Made by a program: the position numbers and the translations under genes | Source of the DNA: Candidatus Hydrogenedentota bacterium | Lineage (GTDB): Bacteria; Hydrogenedentota; Hydrogenedentia; Hydrogenedentales; CAILVY01 | NCBI GenBank assembly: GCA_029565395.1 | Contig: JAKQOG010000213.1 | Span: 1-33,936, forward strand | Reading direction: 5' to 3' | Length of the DNA: 33,936 nucleotides | Notes under the pieces: generated by a model | Database searches by the model: none | The model's input: the letters and a program-made list of their open reading frames with translations, nothing else | Told to the model about the DNA's origin: nothing | Shown: positions 31,785-33,936 of the stretch, piece by piece | How positions within the stretch are numbered: position 1 is the stretch's first letter | How the letters are laid out: every line of letters starts with the position of its first letter

Positions 31785-31820
31785 CATATAGGACCTATAT
31801 GACCGCATAAGACCTATAAA
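31785..31820. repeat. Palindrome and decayed 9-10-bp GACCTATA repeat between purA and mfd
   Basis: CATATAGG and CCTATATG around a single A (31785-31801) form a 17-base palindrome. The segment also reads as three head-to-tail units starting GACC: GACCTATAT, GACCGCATAA and GACCTATAAA. It lies in the 142-bp gap between purA and mfd, which has no other visible feature. Confidence 0.6.
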
Positions 31821-31858
31821 TAACATCCCCTTCGCCGTGATGTCTGATGCGCGCGGCC

Positions 31859-33130
31859 TCAGCCCCGGTCGATCAGCGCTTCGCGTTCCGGGCCAACGGA
31901 TACATAATGGACTGGACAATGAATGAGGCGTTCGATTTCCAGGACGTAATCCTGCGCGGCCTTGGGCAAATCTTCGAAACGCCGCACCCCGCAAATATCC
32001 TCGTCCCAGCCCGGCATTTCCACATACAAAGGTTTCGCTTCATCCAGCACCGCATTCAGCGGGAAACGCCCCACCGGCTTGCCCCGGTATTCATACTCCG
32101 TGCAGATCTTTAGCGTCTTTTGGCCGCTCAGGCTGTCCAGCTTCGTCAGCGCCACTTCCGTCGCGCCCTGCGCCCATACGCCGTAGCGCGTGGCCAGTGC
32201 GTCAAAATGACCAATCGTTCGCGGACGTCCCGTCGCCGCGCCATATTCCTTCGCTTTCACCCGGAGTTCATCAGCCGCTTCCTTCTCCATCAGCGTCACG
32301 AATGGCCCTTCCCCCACGCAGGTCGAAAACGCTTTCACCACTGCAATCACCCGGTCAAAATGATGCCCGAAGAATCCCCCGCCAATCGCTGCATACTCGG
32401 CCAACGTACACGAGGATGTGCTGTATGGATAAATGCCGAAATTCAGGTCCCGCAGCGTGCCTAATTGCGCTTCAAACAGAATATTCTTCTTTAGGCCCGC
32501 GCCCGCTTCCAGGAGTTCACTTGTGTCGCAAATACAGTCCTTTAAGCGCCCACCGTAAGTCTCCACCCAATTCAGCATTTCCTCAAAACTGAACGCATCC
32601 TTATGCCCGTACACCCGCTCCGCCTTCAATAATTTCCACTCCACAATCTGCGACAAATGCTCCCGCAAATACTCTGGATACAAAATCTCGCCCACCTGCA
32701 CCGCCTTTTTCATTGTGCGATCGCCATAGGCCGGCGCAATACCCCGACGCGTCGATCCATACGCCTTTTTCCCCAGCCGTTCCTCTTCCCAGCCATCTTC
32801 CATTTTATGAAAAGGGAAACACAGCGTTGCCCGGTCGGAAATGCGGATATTCGGTTCAATGCCCTTGCTTCGCACCTCGCCCAGTTCCGCGCATAATGCT
32901 TCCAGGTCTATGACCATGCCCGGTCCAAGAATATTAATGACCTTCGGATTGAATACCCCTGACGGGAGCTGATGCAGCTTGAATTCGCCGAATTCATTCA
33001 CCACCGTGTGGCCTGCGTTTGTGCCGCCTTGATACCGCACGACAAAATCCGCGTCCTGGGCAAGAAAATCCACCATCCGGCCCTTGCCTTCGTCGCCCCA
33101 ATTCGCGCCCACAACCACATCAATACTCAT
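31859..33130 (-). CDS. purA: Adenylosuccinate synthetase PurA
   Basis: A 423-residue cytoplasmic enzyme that joins IMP and aspartate with GTP, the first committed step to AMP. The N-terminal GTP loop WGDEGKGR (11-18) has the catalytic base D13, and the second catalytic residue H41 lies in GGTNAGHTVV. Both numbers match the E. coli enzyme. Further family blocks are YGSTRRGIAPAYGDR, QLGTLRDLNFGIYPYSTSS and the C-terminal GRPRTIGHFD region. Length is normal. GGAGGAG lies about 10 bases before the ATG. It sits 93 bases after rpsD, with a strong terminator between them, so it probably has its own promoter. Confidence 0.97.
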   Translation of the reverse strand: MSIDVVVGANWGDEGKGRMVDFLAQDADFVVRYQGGTNAGHTVVNEFGEFKLHQLPSGVFNPKVINILGPGMVIDLEALCAELGEVRSKGIEPNIRISDRATLCFPFHKMEDGWEEERLGKKAYGSTRRGIAPAYGDRTMKKAVQVGEILYPEYLREHLSQIVEWKLLKAERVYGHKDAFSFEEMLNWVETYGGRLKDCICDTSELLEAGAGLKKNILFEAQLGTLRDLNFGIYPYSTSSCTLAEYAAIGGGFFGHHFDRVIAVVKAFSTCVGEGPFVTLMEKEAADELRVKAKEYGAATGRPRTIGHFDALATRYGVWAQGATEVALTKLDSLSGQKTLKICTEYEYRGKPVGRFPLNAVLDEAKPLYVEMPGWDEDICGVRRFEDLPKAAQDYVLEIERLIHCPVHYVSVGPEREALIDRG

Positions 33131-33170
33131 AGCCGCCCCGCTCCTCCATGTAAACTCCAGACCGTCCTAA

Positions 33171-33206
33171 CATAAAACAGGCGGACCGTTCACGGAACGG
33201 CCCGCC
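33171..33206 (-). terminator. Intrinsic terminator of rpsD
   Basis: On the minus strand a 12-bp stem (33206-33195 with 33191-33180, one G-T wobble) closed by a 3-nt loop is followed by TGTTTTATG. It lies 18 bases after the rpsD stop. Confidence 0.85.
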
Positions 33207-33223
33207 AGGTACACGCACAGGAA

Positions 33224-33832
33224 TTACCGCGAATAGAAACCGATGACGCCGGCCGTATCCGCTTTAAATGGGATTGTTTCCGCGTTCGGCAACGTTGTCA
33301 TACGCCCTTCAAACGACTTTGCTTCCCGCGACAGATATTCCGGCAGCACCGTCGGCAGTACTTCCGCGCCCTCGGCCAGCATCGGCACCTTCTTGCTCCG
33401 TTCCTTCACGCTCACCACCATCCCCGGCATTACGCGGAACGAGGGAATGTCCACTTTCTTCCCATTCACCAGCATATGCCCATGGTTTACCAACTGACGC
33501 GCCGCCATGATCGTCGGCGCAAATCCCAGCCGGTACACAATACAGTCCAGACGCGATTCCAGGAGCATCAACAGGTTCGTTCCCGTCACGCCGCCCATCC
33601 GTTGCGCTTCCTTAAACGTCTTCCGCATCTGCCTCTCCATCAGGCCATAATGCGTCCGGATTTTTTGCTTATCCTGGAGTTGTGCCCCATACACCGACAG
33701 CTTCTTGCGCAGGGTTTGACCATGCGGCCCCGCCCCATACGCACGCTTTAACGACGGGCATTTGGGGCTGCCCCATATGCACGATCCCAGTCTGCGGCAC
33801 AACTTATGTCTGGGTCCCATGTACTTGGCCAT
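33224..33832 (-). CDS. rpsD: 30S ribosomal protein S4
   Basis: A 202-residue primary 16S rRNA-binding protein needed for early 30S assembly and decoding fidelity. The N-terminal segment (MAKYMGPRHKLCRRLG) and the S4 RNA-binding domain (about 93-153, ESRLDCIVYRLGFAPTIMAARQLVNHGHMLVNGKKVDIPS) are clear, and the C-terminus ends IGFYSR. N-terminal cysteines at 12, 18 and 25 are reminiscent of the zinc-containing form but do not make a complete four-Cys site. The start at 33832 follows AGAGAG. It is not next to the usual rpsM-rpsK-rpoA genes on its downstream side, where purA lies after a terminator. Confidence 0.97.
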   Translation of the reverse strand: MAKYMGPRHKLCRRLGSCIWGSPKCPSLKRAYGAGPHGQTLRKKLSVYGAQLQDKQKIRTHYGLMERQMRKTFKEAQRMGGVTGTNLLMLLESRLDCIVYRLGFAPTIMAARQLVNHGHMLVNGKKVDIPSFRVMPGMVVSVKERSKKVPMLAEGAEVLPTVLPEYLSREAKSFEGRMTTLPNAETIPFKADTAGVIGFYSR

Positions 33833-33871
33833 ATACTCTCTTTTGGTCCTCGCTTACGTTAATTGCCCAGC

Positions 33872-33886
33872 GCGGCAACATGCCGC
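33872..33886 (-). promoter_or_regulatory. Short hairpin in the rpsD leader
   Basis: GCGGCA and TGCCGC form a 6-bp stem with a 3-nt loop, 40 bases upstream of the rpsD ATG. It may belong to an S4 leader or end the upstream gene; there is no T-tract. Confidence 0.3.
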
Positions 33887-33897
33887 ACCCATTATGT

Positions 33898-33936
33898 TTA
33901 CGGATTTTCCACCCATTCCAGGCGGACTCGATAAGA
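33898..33936 (-). CDS. Possible 3' end of an unidentified gene, cut by the window edge
   Basis: Twelve codons ending RVRLEWVENP-stop are open to the window edge on the same strand as rpsD. The composition looks coding and it is followed by a hairpin, but it is far too short to identify. It does not look like the usual C-terminus of ribosomal protein S11. Confidence 0.25.
   Translation of the reverse strand, partial: SYRVRLEWVENP

Overview
The window looks like chromosomal DNA of an environmental Gram-negative bacterium of the PVC/FCB/Hydrogenedentes type. The reasons are moderate GC content with AT-rich patches, many secreted proteins with signal peptides, glycosidases, very acidic Glu/Gly repeat linkers, a dockerin-like C-terminal duplication ending in 'FNSGGYH', and C-terminal 'motif + membrane helix + basic tail' anchors. 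Candidatus Hydrogenedentes is my best guess from recalled protein style; no phylogenetic marker was tested. No tRNA, rRNA or CRISPR array was seen.

Layout. 1-866: a small AT-rich membrane protein and a short orphan reading frame. 867-2596: an AzgA-type purine permease (-) with a clear sigma70-like promoter, and a 142-bp MITE just upstream of it. 2597-5302: a secreted M14 carboxypeptidase with a CHRD domain, 18 copies of a 10-residue acidic repeat and an EF-hand-like tail. 5390-8839: a type IV pilin-like protein (-), then a lipoprotein / PIG-L deacetylase / SIMPL-like operon (+) and a flavin reductase (-). 8931-11914: an alpha-L-rhamnosidase and a cysteine hydrolase. 11969-14362: a cold-shock-like pair, a DEAD-box helicase (+) converging on a glycine-rich RRM protein (-). 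14383-20411 (-): the second MITE copy, a PHP-domain surface protein whose C-terminus the MITE rewrote, a Tat-exported FAD oxidoreductase and a secreted six-hairpin glycosidase with a LamG-like domain. 20801-24787 (-): a 1328-residue modular surface protein behind a long leader. 25233-28284 (-): an alkaline-phosphatase-superfamily hydrolase and a glycerol-1-phosphate-dehydrogenase-like enzyme. 28447-33832 (-): housekeeping genes mfd, purA and rpsD.

How the genes fit together. Much of the window serves the cell exterior: rhamnose-containing glycan breakdown, peptide trimming, oxidation of an amine or amino-acid substrate in the periplasm, and large surface-displayed proteins. The helicase and RRM protein would act on cold-structured RNA. 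The AP-superfamily hydrolase and the polyol-phosphate-type dehydrogenase probably form one transcription unit.

The most distinctive structural find is the pair of 142-bp MITEs (about 96% identical to each other, 19-bp terminal inverted repeats, perfect 10-bp target duplications). Both sit immediately upstream of a predicted promoter, and one supplies the stop codon and last residues of a surface protein.
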